Shown here piece by piece: positions 9,754 through 20,389 of a stretch of DNA of 64,000 nt. Under the pieces are notes generated by a model. The model had not been told where the DNA came from, ran no database searches, and was given only the letters and a program-made list of their open reading frames with translations. The DNA is from Lucinisca nassula (taxonomy: Eukaryota > Mollusca > Bivalvia > Lucinida > Lucinidae), in NCBI GenBank assembly GCA_963580285.1, contig OY757017.1, positions 17,432,003 to 17,496,002 of the forward strand, read 5' to 3'. Made by a program: the position numbers and the translations under genes. How positions within the stretch are numbered: the first letter of the stretch is position 1; each line of letters begins with the position of its first letter.

Positions 9754-10140
9754 GCAGAAGACCAAGCTGATTTTTTCAACTGTTATTGCATTATTTTGCT
9801 ATATATTCACACACTTCTGCCAAATGAATTCTTCCTGAGTGGGCAGAGCCATTTCCAGTTTAAGGAGAATCTGACAGTAATAATAATTTCAATCTTTTGT
9901 ATTCATACATTGTAGACTCTCTCAAATACTGAATTTAGCAACTATCGACCTGGTTAAGGAAACGTAAAAAATGAGAAGCAAAATATGCTAGGAGAAGTCT
10001 GATCAATGTCCACGCTGTTAGAGGTACACTCTGATCAGGGTCCACACAGTTTGCCAGGATGCAAAACCTGCAAGAAGATGCAACAGAGAACATTTTCCGA
10101 TACATTTTTTCGTGGCATCTTAGGGGTTCATCTTTAAACC
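9754..10140. other. No gene, degenerate L-type hairpin pieces
   Basis: Around 9986-10060 are GTCTGATCAATGTCCACGCT and CTCTGATCAGGGTCCACACA, worn arms of the L hairpin seen better at 44.2 and 54.6 kb. The remainder is unrecognised. Confidence 0.4.
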
Positions 10141-10143
10141 CTC

Positions 10144-10478
10144 TTCGTAAATAGCTACCTGTCACGTAGTGACGACGTGAGCTTTTGGGATCACTTTTTG
10201 TCCGTCGTGCGTCCGTGCGTGCGTAAACAATTTCTTTAAACCAATGATTGGATTTTGACCAACCTTCACAGGAATTATCCTTAGGTGGTCTCCTTTCAAA
10301 GTTGTTCAAACGGTTCTGGTCCGTTGGACATCTAGGTAACAGGAGCAAAAAAATGATTTTTTTTTTTTACTGAAAACTTAAAAAAAAAATCTTCTTTTCT
10401 GAAACTGTACGGCCCAGGTCTTTGATATGTGGTATAAAGCTTCATCTATGGGACCTCTACCAAGTATGTTCAACTTAT
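10144..10478 (+). mobile_element. Short tandem-core type element with a single unit
   Basis: The head has a hairpin-like CACGTAGTGACGACGTGAGC followed by GTCCGTCGTGCGTCCGTGCG. After a body segment comes one diverged copy (about 10379-10475) of the 167 bp unit of the 1-1.6 kb array: CTTCTTTTCTGAAACTGTAC, TTTGATATGTGGTATAAAGC. This ties the head type to that array family. Confidence 0.6.
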
Positions 10479-10479
10479 A

Positions 10480-10730
10480 GCTGAATCCGACCCGCACACA
10501 GGTACTGGTAAACCGCTTAGAGGATCTAAGCCTGCCCAGGCAAAGCGGTTCGAGTCGGTCCGTCCATGCTTAAAAACCCTATTGGTTTCAATGGGCGACA
10601 GGGCTTGAGATTTCATTTCATCTCAATGACGGGTAAAAGTTCAACAAAATTGGAAGCAACGTCTCCAAAATGTCATTTACAGTGTCGACGAGGACGTTAT
10701 ACCTCGAATCAATCAATCAAATCAATCGAC
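10480..10730 (-). mobile_element. SINE-like family A, 5' truncated
   Basis: It starts inside the element at CTGAATCCGACCCGCACACA and ends GACGAGGACGTTATACCTCG plus an AATCAATCAA tail. Confidence 0.8.
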
Positions 10731-10764
10731 AATTGGAAAAAAAGGAAGTACATGTATTATGACA

Positions 10765-11100
10765 TTGCGCTGTCCGTCCGTCCGTCTGTCAATATCTTTG
10801 TTATTCCTTGATGGATTTGGAAATTCCATGGCTGAAATGTTAACCATCATGAGACAATGTGTCGTATGCAAGACCCAGGTCGGTACCCCCGAGGTCAAGG
10901 TCATGGAGGTGAAAGGTAAAGAAAAGTGTATTTTCTTGTGTCCTGTTAATACCTTAGTTATTCCTGGATGGATTTGGAAATAACTTTGCAGCAATATTGA
11001 CAATCATGAGACAATTTGTCACAAGCAAGACCCAGGTCGGTACCTCCATGGTCAAGGTCACAGTGGTCAAATGTCAAAAAGGGTCATTTTTCGTGTTCAG
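10765..11100 (+). repeat. Two-unit tandem repeat behind a (TCCG)n head
   Basis: After CTGTCCGTCCGTCCGTCTGTC come two units (about 10797-10950 and 10951-11100). They share TTATTCCTTGATGGATTTGG, ATCATGAGACAATGTGTC and AAGACCCAGGTCGGTACC. A diverged third locus lies at 15050-15300. The arrangement (head plus tandem core) parallels the larger element at 11.8 kb. Confidence 0.7.
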
Positions 11101-11103
11101 TCA

Positions 11104-11660
11104 ATAGCTTTTTGGATCGATCGGTTTACGATCGACCCAAATTTACTATTTGGCAAACGGTATTCATGCAGTTGTCCACGTGACCATCACTGATTTGGGA
11201 AAACCAATATTATTGTTTATAAATAGAACTTTAAACGTTACGCTATTTTTATCGATGTAACAAGAGTAGACTATATAGCTACTAGTCTGATAATAAAAGT
11301 CTGATCATTTTTTGGGGGTATTTTTTAATGGTTTAAAAATTTATCACATTCTTAGTCATGGCAAGTCTATTTGGTAGAGTCTCAAATCTTAGGTTAAAAT
11401 TGAGCCAGAGAGACTAGACTAGCTAAACTTTTATACACTGTTCATTTTAATGCAAAAGATGATTTTAATTCCATAGTATTCATTTTAACGCTTTGTGGCT
11501 AGGCTATAACAAGAGCTACCTATAGTCTTGACAGGAATCGTGTACTGGATAATACCCAGATCAGACGCCGCGGAATGTGGCGTCTGCTCAGCCGGTTGCA
11601 CACTGTTTGCTTAAACAGTGGCATTTTATAATTTGAGGGTTAAACGAAATAGTATAAATT
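11104..11660 (+). mobile_element. Element K, diverged copy
   Basis: The left end contains a hairpin around GGATCGATCGGTTTACGATC followed by GACCCA. The right half contains an L-type hairpin (AGACGCCGCGGAATGTGGCG) and GAGGGTTAAACG. Other copies are at 43997-44455 (best), 54478-54885, and parts at 14920 and 42686. It is non-coding. Confidence 0.6.
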
Positions 11661-11816
11661 GCCAGGTTGCTCTCGTAATGAAAGAAAAACAATAACTTAA
11701 TCCAGGCCCTACTGTCACGTGACGTCTTTCTGAAATTCCATTTATAAAACTGTAATACAAATGTATGCCAAGTCGAGTAAAAAGAACTTAATTTTAGAGC
11801 CCTGAAATATTTTTAG

Positions 11817-14143
11817 CTCACCTGGGCCGAAGGCTCCAGGGGAGCTTATAGTATAGTGGGTCCTCCGTCGTCCGTCGTCCGTCGTACGTCGTCCGTCGTC
11901 CGTCCGTCGTCCGTCCACACTTTTGAGCAGCTATATCTCTGTATCCTGCAGGCTGATCTCAATAATTTCTCACCTGTAGTATGCCTCAGGTGGGGCATTG
12001 ATGACATAAACTTTTTTTTGAAATCGCTCTAAAACTTTGGTTCCTATGGCAACCACAAGGTCCCATAGACTTACTATGGGAAAATGCTTGTCATCACCGT
12101 AACGCCTTCAGTTTTGATCGGATCTTTCTGAAACTTATATGTAAGGTGACTGGGGATAAAAACTCGAATGAGTTCGAAAACCGGCCAAGTCGGCCCATTT
12201 ATCATAGAGTTATGTCCCTTTGATTGCTGAAAATGCCCATTTTCGACCTTGTCATCACCGTAGCCCCTTCAGTTTTGATCGGATCTTTCTGAAACTTATA
12301 TGTTATGTGGCTGGGGATAAAACCTCGGATGAGTTCGAAAACCGGCCTAGTCGGCTGGTTTATCATAGAGTTACGTCCCTTTGATTGCTGAAAATGCCGA
12401 TTTTTGACCTTGTCATCACCGTAGCCCCTTCAGTTTTGATCGGATCTTTCTGAAACTTATATGTAAGGTGGCTGTGGATAAAATCTCGGATGAGTTCGAA
12501 AATTGACCAAGTCGGCCCTTTTATCGTAGAGTAACGTCCCTTTGATTGCTGAAAATGCTGATTTTTGACCTTGTCATCACTGTAGCCCTTTCTGTTTTGA
12601 TGGAATCTTTCTGAAACTTATATGTAAAGTGGCTGGGGATAAAATCTCGGATGAGTTCGAAAACCAGCCAAGTTGGTCCATTTATCACAGAGTAACGTCC
12701 CTTTGATTGCTGAAAATGCCGATTTTTGATCTTGTCATCACTGTAGCCCTTTGAGTTTTGATCGGATCTTTCTGAAACTTATATGCAAGGTGGCTGGGGA
12801 TAAAGCCTCGGATGAGTTCGCATACCGGCAAAGGTGGCCTATTTATCATAGAGTTAGGTCCCTTTGATTGCTGAAAATGTTGATTTTTGACCTTGTCATC
12901 ACTGCAGCCCCTTCAGTTTTGATCGGATCTTTCTGAAACTTATATGTAAGGTGGCTGGGGATAAAACCTCGGATGCGTTCGAAAACCGGCCAAGTTGCCC
13001 CATTAACTATATAGTTATGTCCCTTTGATGGCTGAAAATGTCGATTTTTTACCTTGTCATCACCGTAGCCCCTTCAGTTTTGATCGAATCTTTCTGAAAC
13101 CTATATGTAAGGTGACTGGAGATAAAACCTAGGATGAGTTTGAATACCGGACAAGTTGGCCCATTTATCATTGATTTACGTCCCTTTGATTGCTGAAAAT
13201 GCCGATTTTTGACCTTGTCATCACCATAGCCCCTTCAGTTTTGATCGGATCTTTCTGAAACTTATATGTAAGGTGGCTGGGGATAAAATCTTGGATGAGT
13301 TCGAAAACAGGCCAAGTCAGCCCATTTATCGTAGAGTTCTGTCCCTTTGATGGCTGAAAATGTTGATTTTTGACCTTGTCATTACCGTAGCCCCTTCAGT
13401 TTTGATCGGATTTTTCTGAAACTTATATGTAAGGTGGCTGGGGATGAAAACTCGGATGAGTTCGAAAACTGGCCAAGTCGGCTCATTTATTTTAGAGTAA
13501 CATCCCTTTGATTGCTAAAAATGCCAAATTTTGACCTTGTCATCACCGTAGCCCCTTCAGTTTCGATCGGATCTTTCTGAAACTTATACGTGAGGTGGCT
13601 GGGAATAAAATCTTGGATGAGTTTGAATACTGGCCAAGTCTGATCAGATCTTTCTGAAACTTACATGTAAGGTGGCTGGGAATAAAACCTCAGGTGAGTT
13701 CGAATACCGGCCAAGTCGGCACATTTATCAAAGAGTGACGTGCCTTTGATTGCTGAAAATGCCTATTTTCGACATTGTTATCACTGCTGCCCCTTTAGTT
13801 TTGAACGGATCTTCATGAAACTTACAAACAAGGAAGTCAGGCAGAAAGCTTGGAGGAGTTTGAAAACTCTTGTTTTTGAACTTGTCATCACCATAGCCAC
13901 TTCAGTTTAGATCGGATCTTCTTAGCAAGTCAGGAATAAAAGCTTTCAAGAATGAGTTTGAAAACTGGTGAGGTCAGCCTGTTTATCATAGAGTTAAATT
14001 CTACTTGATTTTCAGAAAATGCTTACCCTGTCATCACCATGTCCTCCCATAAAGCCTTCAGTAAAGGTTGGCACTTCCTTAAACTTTGAATCTGTTAGCT
14101 CAGGTGAGCGATACAGGACCAAGCTAGCTTGGTCCTCTTGTTT
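11817..14143 (+). mobile_element. Complete tandem-core element (pearl/HINE-like), about 12 units of 161 bp
   Basis: The head is an inverted pair AGCTCACCTGGGCC/GGGGAGCT around GAAGGCTCC, then (TCCGTCG)n at about 11863-11920. The core repeats every 161 bp, anchored by CCCCTTCAGTTTTGATCGGA and AAACTTATATGTAAGGTGGC from about 12045, becoming irregular after 13600. The 3' end is CTCAGGTGAGCG, the hairpin GGACCAAGCTAGCTTGGTCC, then TCTTG. GCTCAGGTGAGC near the end is an inverted match to the head. Plan and unit length fit bivalve pearl or Helentron-associated elements. No coding capacity is seen, so a partner helicase would be needed. A family B SINE has landed immediately beyond the CTCTTG end. 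Confidence 0.75.
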
Positions 14144-14361
14144 TTTTTTTTTTTTGGTTTTGGTTTTACGGCCCTTTCAATATTATTTCACTCATATCGA
14201 GCCAATCGTTAATCAGAGGCGGGCGAAAACCGGAGTACCCGGAGAAAAACCAACTGGCCTTGCAGAACTTGGCGTCTCACATATGACCCGAGCGAGGCTC
14301 GAAACAAAGCGGTGAGAGACCTAATGATCAAGAGTCAGCCCTCTTAACCACTAGGCCACGG
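14144..14361 (-). mobile_element. SINE family B, full copy
   Basis: In reverse it runs from CCGTGGCCTAGTGGTTAAGA through the B box to GAAAGGGCCGTAAAACCAAA and an A-run (plus-strand T-run from about 14142). It abuts the 3' end of the tandem-core element. Confidence 0.85.
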
Positions 14362-14727
14362 AAATGTTTAAGAGCAAAAATGAGTAGCGCAGACTTTATA
14401 GGTGGTACCGTTTTTAGACATACAGCGTAGACCAAGATCGGCTAAAGAGTACATTGCTTCTGATCAGGGTCGGCACTGTTCGCATTGTATGTATGCAACA
14501 ACAGTTTTGAACATGATTCAGGGCCGTACGCAGACCCTGAAAAGGGGCAGGTTGAGGATGCGATTTTCAGGTATTTTGCAGAGGGTAAAAAACTGCATGA
14601 ATCTGAGATAATTTCCAAAAGATGGGTGGGGCTGCGTTTGCACCCTCCCCACTCTGTGGAACAAAACCCAAGCACTACCCTAAGACGTCAGAGCGCATCG
14701 TAAGAAGAAAATTCTGGACTGAGCTCG
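14362..14727. other. No recognised gene or repeat
   Basis: Three short overlapping frames occur here but none shows a domain or biased composition. Unassigned. Confidence 0.4.
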
Positions 14728-14870
14728 TTTGTTTGGTTTAAGGTTTAAAGTCCCCGTCAACACAGTATATAGGTCTTTGGAGACGTTACTTCCAATGTTA
14801 CGGGACTGTCAGCTCTGCGTGGAAGCATCATGCAGCCCATCTATTTATTCAAGCCCCGATAGGCGGGAGC
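14728..14870 (+). mobile_element. SINE-like family A with internal deletion
   Basis: The first about 85 bp (GTTTGGTTTAAGG… GACGTTACTTCCAATGTTAC) are joined directly to the last about 65 bp (CAGCTCTGCGTGGAAGCATC…CCCGATAGGCGGGAGC). Confidence 0.75.
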
Positions 14871-14919
14871 GGGTGGACTGTGCTCGTGCACTTGGGCATT
14901 GGCAAACAGAATCTACATA

Positions 14920-15062
14920 ATCAGACGCCACATAATGCGATGTCTGATCAGATCTACTGTGCCAGCTTATGTTAAACGAACAGTTCGATTCTCAGCTCAG
15001 GACTATTTTCCCAACCTACACTTAGAGACGATCGACCCACCAGTACTCTCAGTGCTTTGATT
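14920..15062 (+). mobile_element. Element K, right-end fragment
   Basis: It contains half of the L-type hairpin (AGACGCCACATAATGCGATG) and the K right end CGACCCACCAGTACTCTCAG TGCTTTG. Confidence 0.6.
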
Positions 15063-15300
15063 TATTCCCGGATCACTTGGCAGAAATGTCACCCATCATG
15101 AGACGATGTTTCGCGCACAAGACTCAGTCAGTACCTCGAGGATCAAGGTTATACGTAGAGGTCAAAGGTTAAAAAAAGGGGTAGAACTTTGTTATTCCTG
15201 AATGAATTTTGAAATTACATGTACTTGGCAGAAATGTCAACTATCATGAGACGATGTGTTGCAAGACTCGGTATCTACAATGTCAACATCACGTGAAGAA
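15063..15300 (+). repeat. Diverged two-unit tandem repeat
   Basis: Two units share TTATTCCTGAATGAATTTTG-like and ATCATGAGACGATGT segments and resemble the units at 10.8-11.1 kb. Confidence 0.6.
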
Positions 15301-15474
15301 ACACTATGCCCCCAACATTGCTTGCTCCTAGTTGAAAAGGTAATACTTCACATGGCTAAAGTGAGATCCATTCATAAACTTTCAAGGCTTAGCTTTGATA
15401 CTTTTTGAGTTATATTGCCGACGAGATTTCATCAAAAAATTTCACAAGGGCCATTTCTCATGAAAGGGACATTA

Positions 15475-15475
<1 letters not shown>

Positions 15476-15551
<76 letters not shown>
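15476..15551. repeat. (GA)n microsatellite
   Basis: About 38 GA units with one GG interruption. The Arg/Glu frame across it is an artefact. Confidence 0.95.
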
Positions 15552-15553
<2 letters not shown>

Positions 15554-16147
15554 TATTTTCACCAGTACTAGAATGCACTATGTTACACAGGTGATAGAAT
15601 AATAACCTAAATATAAAAAGGCTTTTGTGGTTTCAACGCCAAAAAGTTGAAGATCAACCTGAACATCCACGCAGTCTGATCAGCACCCTTGTTTTTTGCT
15701 GATTAGATTGTATATTGCCTCTAGTTTCTATTTTTTTAACTTCAAGACTCTCTCACTCCATCTGCGTGCATGTGCGTGCGTGTGTGTGTGTAACACATAG
15801 TCATATGATTATCAATAAGAAAACGGTAGCTATACAGAGTGGGCAAATTGTATTCAAGTTCCCCTTTTACTTTGACTTTCTGAAAACCTAGAAGATATCC
15901 AGTGCTGGTTTTAATTTTACAACTCAGGCATCGGCAGGTAAATTATGGCCAGCAATGAGTCTCATGGGAGGTGTGCAGACAGTTCAGAAAGTAATTTATG
16001 TGTCTGTCTGATATTCACCCTGGAAGAATGGGGTCCTATATTTCTTATTTTTGCTGTTTGGTTTGAGATTAAACACCCCTGCAAACATTATTTAGGTCAT
16101 TTTACAGGCGTTTCTTCCGAATTCCGGTGCGTATCATGGTAGTTATA
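15552..16147. other. No recognised gene
   Basis: Includes a short (TG)n near 15779. A weak GGTTTGAGATTAAACACCCC stretch near 16058 may be an old SINE-like tail. Otherwise unassigned. Confidence 0.35.
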
Positions 16148-16149
16148 CA

Positions 16150-16340
16150 GCAAACATAGGTTGTGGGTGCTCGTTAGAACCGCTTCGTTGAGGCGGTCAA
16201 TGAGGTTGTTCTAACGAGTACCCACAACCTATGTCTTGGAGCAGAAATAAGAAAAATAATTTATACCCCGTAAACCCCAGTTTTCTCTATATATAGTGGG
16301 GATTAGGTGGATGTTCATTTCACGGACTTATTCACGTGAT
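16150..16340 (+). mobile_element. D2 hairpin MITE, truncated, with extended tip
   Basis: The hairpin arms ATAGGTTGTGGGTGCTCGTT and AACGAGTACCCACAACCTAT flank a tip in which GAGGCGG is followed by an extra GTCAATGAGG segment, a small tip duplication. Downstream are CCCCGTAAACCCC and GTTCATTTCACGGACTTATT. Confidence 0.75.
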
Positions 16341-16342
16341 GT

Positions 16343-16595
16343 GATGCTTCCACGCAGACCTGAAACCAGCCCGCACACGAGTACTGGTAAACCGCTGAGA
16401 GGATCTAAGCCTGCCTTGGCAACGCGGTGCGAGTCAGCCCGCCCATGCTTATAAACACTTTTGGTTTTATTGGGCGGCAGGGCTTGATATGCCATTTCAT
16501 CTTAATGTCGGATAAAAGTCCCACAAAATTGGAAGCAACGTCTCCAAAATGACTTTACAGTGTTGACAGGGACGACTTCATAACAAACAAACAAA
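16343..16595 (-). mobile_element. SINE-like family A, 5' truncated
   Basis: It starts at GATGCTTCCACGCAGACCTG and ends GTTGACAGGGACGACTTC plus an ACAAACAAAC tail. Confidence 0.8.
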
Positions 16596-16599
16596 CTAA

Positions 16600-17235
16600 A
16601 CATCGAATCGATGTTAGTTCGACGTTGATCAAAGATTGGTTGTAAAGTGATGAAAAATGTGGATACTATATCAAATTGTCATTTTAATCTATCAGTCGAA
16701 ACAGTACAGACTATTCCATTATTTAATCTTTTAAACCTACAATTTTCATAGTCTACACTTGGCTTTAGCAAAAGAATGAAGGTCACACCCTGCATATGTG
16801 GCATATTATTGTCACTTCAACATTTTTTCCAGACCTATCTTTTGTAACCATTGTTAAAGCATTTTACACACCAAATCTGCACAATTTCATTGTCACTTCA
16901 GGAATGGATTTTAATATGTAATAAATGCAGTTAACCTCGATGCAACCCCATGCCAGAATTGATTGGCAGGTCTTCAAGCCAATAGTTCGATCGTTGTTTG
17001 GCGATTGCTAACCACCGTAACCTTAGACAAGCTAACCTAACCATAGAATGTCGACAACAACAGAGTTAACTTCCTTGACGGGGCGTGACTAAGCTGCGCA
17101 TACAAAGAAAGGGCTAGAGGTTGCTTCCTGTTGTTTAATAGCTTCAGCTTCATTAGTAGGCCTACACTGTAGCCTAGCTGACTCTGGAATTCACTTACGC
17201 AAACTTGCCTGTACAACTACATTGTGAATTTTACC
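16600..17235. other. Unassigned sequence, no recognised gene
   Basis: This has relatively non-repetitive composition and is one of the few stretches in the left half that could be host intergenic DNA. It contains the inverted partner (17108-17152) of the repeat at 9240. Confidence 0.4.
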
Positions 17236-17239
17236 ATCT

Positions 17240-17508
17240 AAAAACGAAAATTTTAAATGAAAAATTGTGATATTTTCCTTATTTCTGCTCAAAATATAGA
17301 TTGTGAGTACACGTTAGAACCGCTGCAATGATGCGGTTCTAAACATTAGAACCACTGCAATGAGGCGGTTCTAACGATTACCGACAATCTATAATTCAGA
17401 GCAGAAATAAGAAAAATAAGGTTTACCCCCTGTGAACCACAGTTTTTCTTTATAAAAGTGGGGTTCATGGGGGTCAGAATCATATAGGCGTGTTTTTGTG
17501 ATGTAATG
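17240..17508 (-). mobile_element. D1 MITE, reverse orientation, with doubled hairpin tip
   Basis: The D1 end ATATAGGCGTGTTTTTGTGA lies at 17481-17500. The hairpin (17290-17396) contains two consecutive tips (GCTGCAATGATGCGG and ACTGCAATGAGGCGG) inside one outer stem. This implies a duplication of the inner stem-loop. Confidence 0.75.
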
Positions 17509-17548
17509 TTGAATCAGAATGAACCAAGAATCTTTTGGTGTTCCTTGC

Positions 17549-17832
17549 ATCACGAAAACACACCTATATAATTGTGACCCCATTGAACACCACTTTTATA
17601 TTGTAAAACTGGTGTTAACGGGGGTAAACCTTATTTTTCTTATTTCTACTAAAACAAAAGATTGTGGGAACTCGTTTAAACCGCTTCAATGAGGCGGTTC
17701 TAACGAGTACCCACAATCTATATTTTTGGTAGAGATAAGAAAACTATCACAATTTTTCATCTTAAAATGTTTCCTTATTCGGCAAAATATTTACAATGTA
17801 TTTGTACAGGCAGTTTTTCGTAATGTTTACAT
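17549..17832 (+). mobile_element. D1 MITE, complete
   Basis: It runs from CATCACGAAAACACACCTAT to ACAGGCAGTTTTTCGTAATG. The hairpin is at 17657-17735. It stands head-to-head with the D1 copy just upstream, about 40 bp apart. Confidence 0.8.
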
Positions 17833-18104
17833 GTAGACTATTATCATATTGCTGTGAAATTCTTGTCGGACATGCATTGCATTTCGTATTCAAAATAATA
17901 TACAAAATATGTACAATTCTGCAAAATCTTGGCCTAAAAGCACAAAATTCCCAGCCTAGGCTAGGACAATATGCATGTTTAGTTACTTTCTGTGATCCAT
18001 ATAAACAATACGTATGCGAATATCTGCACAACGTGAAATTGACAGGCTTGTTTTTCTTTTCTATTCTGTCATGAATACACATGTCAACACGAACCGAATT
18101 CTTT

Positions 18105-18450
18105 GTCAAACCACCAGCGTATTTTTCCGTATTTTTCAAATGTATATAAACCATTATGCATGCGTTTTTTGCGCAAGGTTTGCCGCAAAAGCTGCGTATT
18201 TTTAAAAAATACGTCCTTCAATACATACACATTTTGTTGCGTTACATTTGTTGCACCCGCTGCTTATTTCTTCTGTATTTTTCAAAAATACGTCCTCCAA
18301 TACGCACACGTTTTGTTGCGTAAACTTTGTCACACCAGTTGCTTATTATTTCCGTATTTGCGCACAAGACGGACGTAAATACGTACTGTATTGCCAGTGT
18401 ATCAGTGTGTATTGGTGTAAATTCGCATTGCGTATTTGTCCTTATTTTGT
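18105..18450 (+). repeat. GCGTATTTTTC-type irregular repeat block
   Basis: Three imperfect units of about 100 bp share TTTTTCAAAAATACGTCCTC and ATACGCACACGTTTTGTTGC. It is related to 5293-5570 and here too is joined to family M tail sequence. Confidence 0.65.
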
Positions 18451-18464
18451 TCATTTTTCACTGT

Positions 18465-18535
18465 GTTTGATGGGTGGAGTAAGTTAATTGTATCGATTCC
18501 TGATCTTTGTTTTACTTCTACTTTGTTATTGTGAT
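18465..18535 (+). mobile_element. Family M tail, 3' end
   Basis: GATGGGTGGAGTAAGTTAAT…CGATTCCTGATCTTTGTTTT matches the tail end at 30582-30645. Confidence 0.7.
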
Positions 18536-18595
18536 GTATAGTACAATGCATTACGAAAACACGCCTATATAATTTTGATCCCCTTGAAAAATAGA

Positions 18596-19076
18596 ATTCT
18601 AACACAGCGCGCCTATATTGGCAATGGAAAATAACTGTGTTATATTCTACAACAAATCACGGCAAGGAAGAGCGTGACAAGTGACGTCATTAAACACTGC
18701 CAATTTATGACATCACTAGTCGATTTCCTTGTCGTTGGACGGTGTAACGTCATTTTCTCGCATCGAAAACGTTAAAAAGGGATATAAATGCATGTGTTTC
18801 AGTCGATAATTTTAGCGGGATTTCTTCTAACAATGGCGAAGAGTTGTGAGATTTTGAAGGAAACAACAGCATTATTGCCGATTTTCAGCTTGTTAGAATC
18901 GAAATAGATCAACTCAAGTTCGTGATTTGTTGAGTAATAAATCACAGTTTGTCGGTCCGTTGTAAGTAGACAAATCACGCGCGCTACGCGCTCGTGATTT
19001 GATCTACTTTACAACTGACCTCCATACTGTGATTTATTACTCAACAAATCACAGTTAGAGCTGTTCTATTTCTTAA
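18596..19076 (+). mobile_element. Element E, full copy (hairpin plus CRE and TATA-like sites)
   Basis: It starts ATTCTAACACAGCGCGCC. The body has one exact TGACGTCA (near 18681), further ACGTCAT sites, a TATAAATG box (18783) and a 24-codon ORF (18833-18907, starting MAKSCEIL). The 3' about 170 bp is a long hairpin whose arms are AAATCACAG and relatives and whose tip is GCGCGCTACGCGCTCG. It ends ATTTCTTAA. Other copies: 31974-32452 and, reversed, 37662-38139. It has no similarity to a transposase and its class is unknown. Confidence 0.75.
18833..18907 (+). CDS. Conserved 24-codon micro-ORF inside element E (hypothetical)
   Basis: It starts with ATG 50 bp after a TATAAATG box and reads MAKSCEILKE…FSLLESK then TAG. 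The 32.2 kb copy also has 24 codons (MAKSCENSRA…FSVLESK). The reversed copy at 37.9 kb has a 4 bp deletion that shifts its frame. Translation is unproven. It may be a captured first exon and promoter of a host gene. Confidence 0.3.
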   Translation: MAKSCEILKETTALLPIFSLLESK

Positions 19077-19590
19077 GTAGAGGCAATGATCCTTATCCCC
19101 CACTTTTATATAGTACAACTGGGGTTAGCAGGAGTTAACTTTATTTTTCTTATTTCCGCTTTAAAATATAGATTGTGGCTACTCGTTAGAACCGCCTCGA
19201 TGAGGCGGTTCTACGAGTACCCACAATCTATACTTTGAGCAGAAATAAGATAAATATTTCCGCTCTAAAATATAGATTGTGACTACTCGTTAGAACCGCC
19301 CCGATGAGGCGGTTCTAACGAGTACCCACAATCTATACTTTGAGCAGAAATAAGAAAAAATATCAAAAAAATTTCATCTTCAAACAATCTATACTTTGAG
19401 CAGAAATAAGAAAAAATATCAAAAAAATTTCATCTTCAAATTTTCCTTTTTTTTCGGCGGAAAAGTTTACAATGAATTTGTATAGGCGTGTTTTCGTAAT
19501 GCATTAACTTATAGCTATTGTATTCTCCAATTTAACTGTAAAAGCTTACTGTTTCAGAGCTCAAATTATTGTAATCCTAAACACATTTTT

Positions 19591-19893
19591 GCCCCCGCCC
19601 ATCGGGGCTTGGAGAAATAGATTGGACTGCACGATGCTTCCACGCAGAGTTGAAACCGACAACACATGAATACTGGTAGACCGCTTAGTGGGTCTAAGCC
19701 TACCGACGCGGAGTGGTGCAAGTCGGACCGTCCGTGCATATAATCACTATTGCTTTCATTTGGTGGCAGGGATTGAGATGCCATTTCATCTCGATGTTGG
19801 GTAAAAGTCCCACAAAATTGGAAGCAGCGTCTCCAAAATGACCTAAATAGTATTGACGGGGACGTTAAACCTCAAATCAAACATACAAAACTA
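19591..19893 (-). mobile_element. SINE-like family A, full-length diverged copy
   Basis: It runs from GCCCCCGCCCATCGGGGCTT through GATTGAGATGCCATTTCATC to GACGTTAAACCTCAAATCAA. Confidence 0.85.
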
Positions 19894-20074
19894 AACACTT
19901 TTACGAAACATTCAACAGTGTATTGGTCATATGAAAGTCTTACAACATATCAACATTATTTCAATCATTCATGTAACATGCCTGCTTAATAAAAGCACCT
20001 CATTTTACAACCTATCAACTCTTTTAGGGTTATTATGAACGCATGCCTGTGTAACTATTTTACAGTTATAATAA

Positions 20075-20362
20075 AACCTAAAAGTTTAAGAAGAAAAACT
20101 TTTCTGCTCAAAATATAGATTGTGGGTACACGCTAGAACCGCCTCATTGAGGCGGTTCTGACGAGTACCCACAATCTATATTTTAGAGCATAATGGATAC
20201 ACGCTAGAACCGCCTCATCGAGGCGGTTCTGACCAAAGCCCACAATCTATATTTTAGAGCAGAAATAAGAAAAATAAAATTTACCCCTTTAAACCCCAGT
20301 TTTACAATATAAAAGTGGGGTTAAAGGGGGTCAAAACTATATAGGTGTGTTTCCGTGATGTT
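20075..20362 (-). mobile_element. D1 MITE, reverse, with two tandem hairpins
   Basis: Hairpins at about 20108-20187 and 20195-20265 share the outer arm ATAGATTGTGGG/CCCACAATCTAT. The TAAACCCC…GGGGTTAA pair and the end CTATATAGGTGTGTTTCCGT follow. Confidence 0.75.
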
Positions 20363-20389
20363 ATTGACTGCATGACAGTTTCGAACCTT

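Larger units (their letters stand above)
18545..19501 (+). mobile_element. D1 MITE split by element E, with tandem hairpins
   Basis: The left end (18547-18595, ATGCATTACGAAAACACGCC…GATCCCCTTGAA) resumes at about 19090 (CCCCCACTTTTATATAGTAC) and ends ATAGGCGTGTTTTCGTAATG CA at 19501. It has two hairpin modules (19165-19238 and 19270-19345), plus a 55 bp direct duplication of the CAATCTATACTTTGAGCAGA segment (about 19330-19440). Element E lies between. Confidence 0.8.

Noticed and set aside
11817..14143. CRISPR-like array, because of regular 161 bp spacing
   Set aside because: Units are contiguous with no unique spacers, in a eukaryotic TE context.
15405..15602. Arg-Glu repeat protein
   Set aside because: Translation of (GA)n.
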